Assembly (NCBI GenBank): GCA_023415835.1
Contig: JAEZJK010000049.1
Span: forward strand, 1 to 64,000
DNA from: Bacillota bacterium
Lineage (GTDB): Bacteria > Bacillota > UBA4882 > UBA8346
DNA length: 64,000 bases
Reading direction: 5' to 3'
Below are positions 63,003-64,000 of this stretch, piece by piece; within the stretch, counting starts at the first letter, position 1, and each line of letters opens with the position of its first letter. Under the pieces are notes generated by a model that had not been told where the DNA came from, did not search any database, and worked only from the letters and a program-made list of their open reading frames with translations. The translations under genes were made by a program, and so were the position numbers.

Positions 63003-64000
63003 ATGGACGGATCAAATAACCTGTTGCCAAAAAAACGGTTGGTATCCTTAGATGCATTGCGTGGATTTGACATGCTTTGGCTAATTGGAGCCCCGATCAT
63101 CCGTAATAGTATCGACTCCCTTCATTTCAGCGGTGGAAAACTATTAACCGGCCAGTTGGTCCATTCCGCCTGGAATGGGTTTACTTTCTACGACCTGATT
63201 TTTCCGCTATTCATCTTTATTTCCGGTGTCTCCACCGTATTTTCAATTCAAAAACAACTTGAAAACAACGTTAGTCGCAGCCCAATTTTCCGACGGATCC
63301 TCAAACGGACCGTTCTCCTTTTTCTACTGGGAATTATTTATAACGGTGGAGTGAGCCAAGCGCCATTGTGGGAGAATATTCGCATAATGGGCGTACTGCA
63401 AAGGATCGCATTATGTTATTTTTTTGCGTCTGTATTGCTGCTAACTACCACCGTCAAGGGACAAGCGGTAGCTACAGGGGTAATTTTAATGGGGTATTGG
63501 CTGTTGATGCGGTTCGTGCCGGTCCCGGGTTATGGGCCGGGAGTATGGTCTTTTGAGGGAAACTTAGTCCGTTACGTCGACGAGCTTCTATTGCCCGGTA
63601 AATTATACTGGGGCTCTTGGGATCCCGAGGGTATTCTCAGTACTCTTCCCGCAATAGCCACTTGTCTAATGGGAGTCCTGACCGGACATTGGTTGCGTTC
63701 CGGGTTTACCAAAGAAATAACTACCTGTAAGAAGGCGGTTTATTTATTCTTGGTAGGACTTGGCGGGGTTTTGGCGGGGAGCATGGCTAATCCGATTTTT
63801 CCGATTAACAAGAGCATGTGGACTAGTTCCTATGTCTTGCTCACCGGAGGTCTAAGCGCTATGCTTTTAGCCGCTTTTTACTGGATCATTGATATCAAGG
63901 GCCATCAAAAATGGGCTTTCCCTTTTATAGTAATTGGCCTTAACTCAATAGCCATCTACCTCGCTGTAAACATTATTCCTTTTGCCAGTATCGTCAACCG
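63003..64000 (+). CDS. DUF5009/HGSNAT-type membrane acyltransferase-like protein (cut by window edge)
   Basis: The first ~332 residues of a polytopic membrane protein; the C-terminus is outside the window. N-terminal RLVSLDALRGFDMLWLIG and later FPLFIFISGVSTVFS and MGVLQRIALCYFFA are hallmarks of the family of heparan-alpha-glucosaminide N-acetyltransferase-like and NagX proteins, thought to acetylate sugars across the membrane. The start ATG follows AAAGGTCGGG. The family is fairly clear; the substrate is not. Confidence 0.85.
   Translation, partial: MDGSNNLLPKKRLVSLDALRGFDMLWLIGAPIIRNSIDSLHFSGGKLLTGQLVHSAWNGFTFYDLIFPLFIFISGVSTVFSIQKQLENNVSRSPIFRRILKRTVLLFLLGIIYNGGVSQAPLWENIRIMGVLQRIALCYFFASVLLLTTTVKGQAVATGVILMGYWLLMRFVPVPGYGPGVWSFEGNLVRYVDELLLPGKLYWGSWDPEGILSTLPAIATCLMGVLTGHWLRSGFTKEITTCKKAVYLFLVGLGGVLAGSMANPIFPINKSMWTSSYVLLTGGLSAMLLAAFYWIIDIKGHQKWAFPFIVIGLNSIAIYLAVNIIPFASIVN

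Overview
The window looks like chromosomal DNA of an endospore-forming member of the Bacillota (Firmicutes), probably one of the deep-branching anaerobic, Clostridia-like groups. The evidence is the classic Gram-positive block lepA-hemW-hrcA-grpE-dnaK-dnaJ-prmA-rsmE beside rpsT and gpr. There are also spore genes (the Gpr germination protease, a GerA-type germinant receptor operon behind a sigma-G-like promoter, and a Spo0E-like small protein), the GatCAB amidotransferase, and strong GGAGG ribosome binding sites with many TTG starts. No rRNA, tRNA, CRISPR array, prophage or transposase gene was found. The species cannot be named from the sequence.

Layout. 1-5932: truncated MrfA/YprA-like helicase, a 21-bp heptad repeat array, a radical SAM/SPASM protein, and a SNF2 helicase overlapping a YqhG-like partner. 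6058-20348: rsmE, a carbohydrate-binding-like lipoprotein, prmA, dnaJ, dnaK, grpE, a thermosome-like group III chaperonin, hrcA with a perfect CIRCE, hemW, a TIM-barrel protein and lepA. 20938-29262: a cNMP/GGDEF protein, a LysE exporter, murJ, two unknown membrane-anchored proteins, gpr, a small membrane protein, a CsgG-domain protein and rpsT. 29344-33023: hisD, hisB, hisH and hisF, without hisA. 33220-39038: an AT-rich SAM-binding-fold gene and the ger operon. 39311-43915: YitT, then TagA/WecG, CsaB, an O-antigen-ligase-like protein and DUF4330 (cell-surface polymer genes). 44066-49725: ligA, gatC, gatA and a gatB carrying an in-frame amber codon. 49984-54617: the Spo0E-like gene, a GNAT acetyltransferase, a sodium/solute symporter and an M3 peptidase. 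54747-58366: a [NiFe] hydrogenase module (maturation protease, small subunit, large subunit, cytochrome b5-like protein) plus a ferritin-like protein. 58533-64000: a half-size EamA transporter, an Orn/Lys/Arg decarboxylase, an L,D-transpeptidase, a VanW lipoprotein and a truncated DUF5009-type membrane protein.

The main points of interest are these. (1) The hydrogenase small subunit has Asp in place of the second proximal-cluster Cys and is encoded with a cytochrome b5-like protein. (2) An archaeal-like chaperonin sits between hrcA and grpE. (3) gatB has a TAG inside an otherwise intact reading frame. (4) A compact Spo0E-like gene has its own promoter and terminator. (5) The intergenic regions carry several families of roughly 85-160 bp palindromic dispersed repeats, plus 21-bp repeats that stay open in more than one frame. 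Database status was not checked for any of these.
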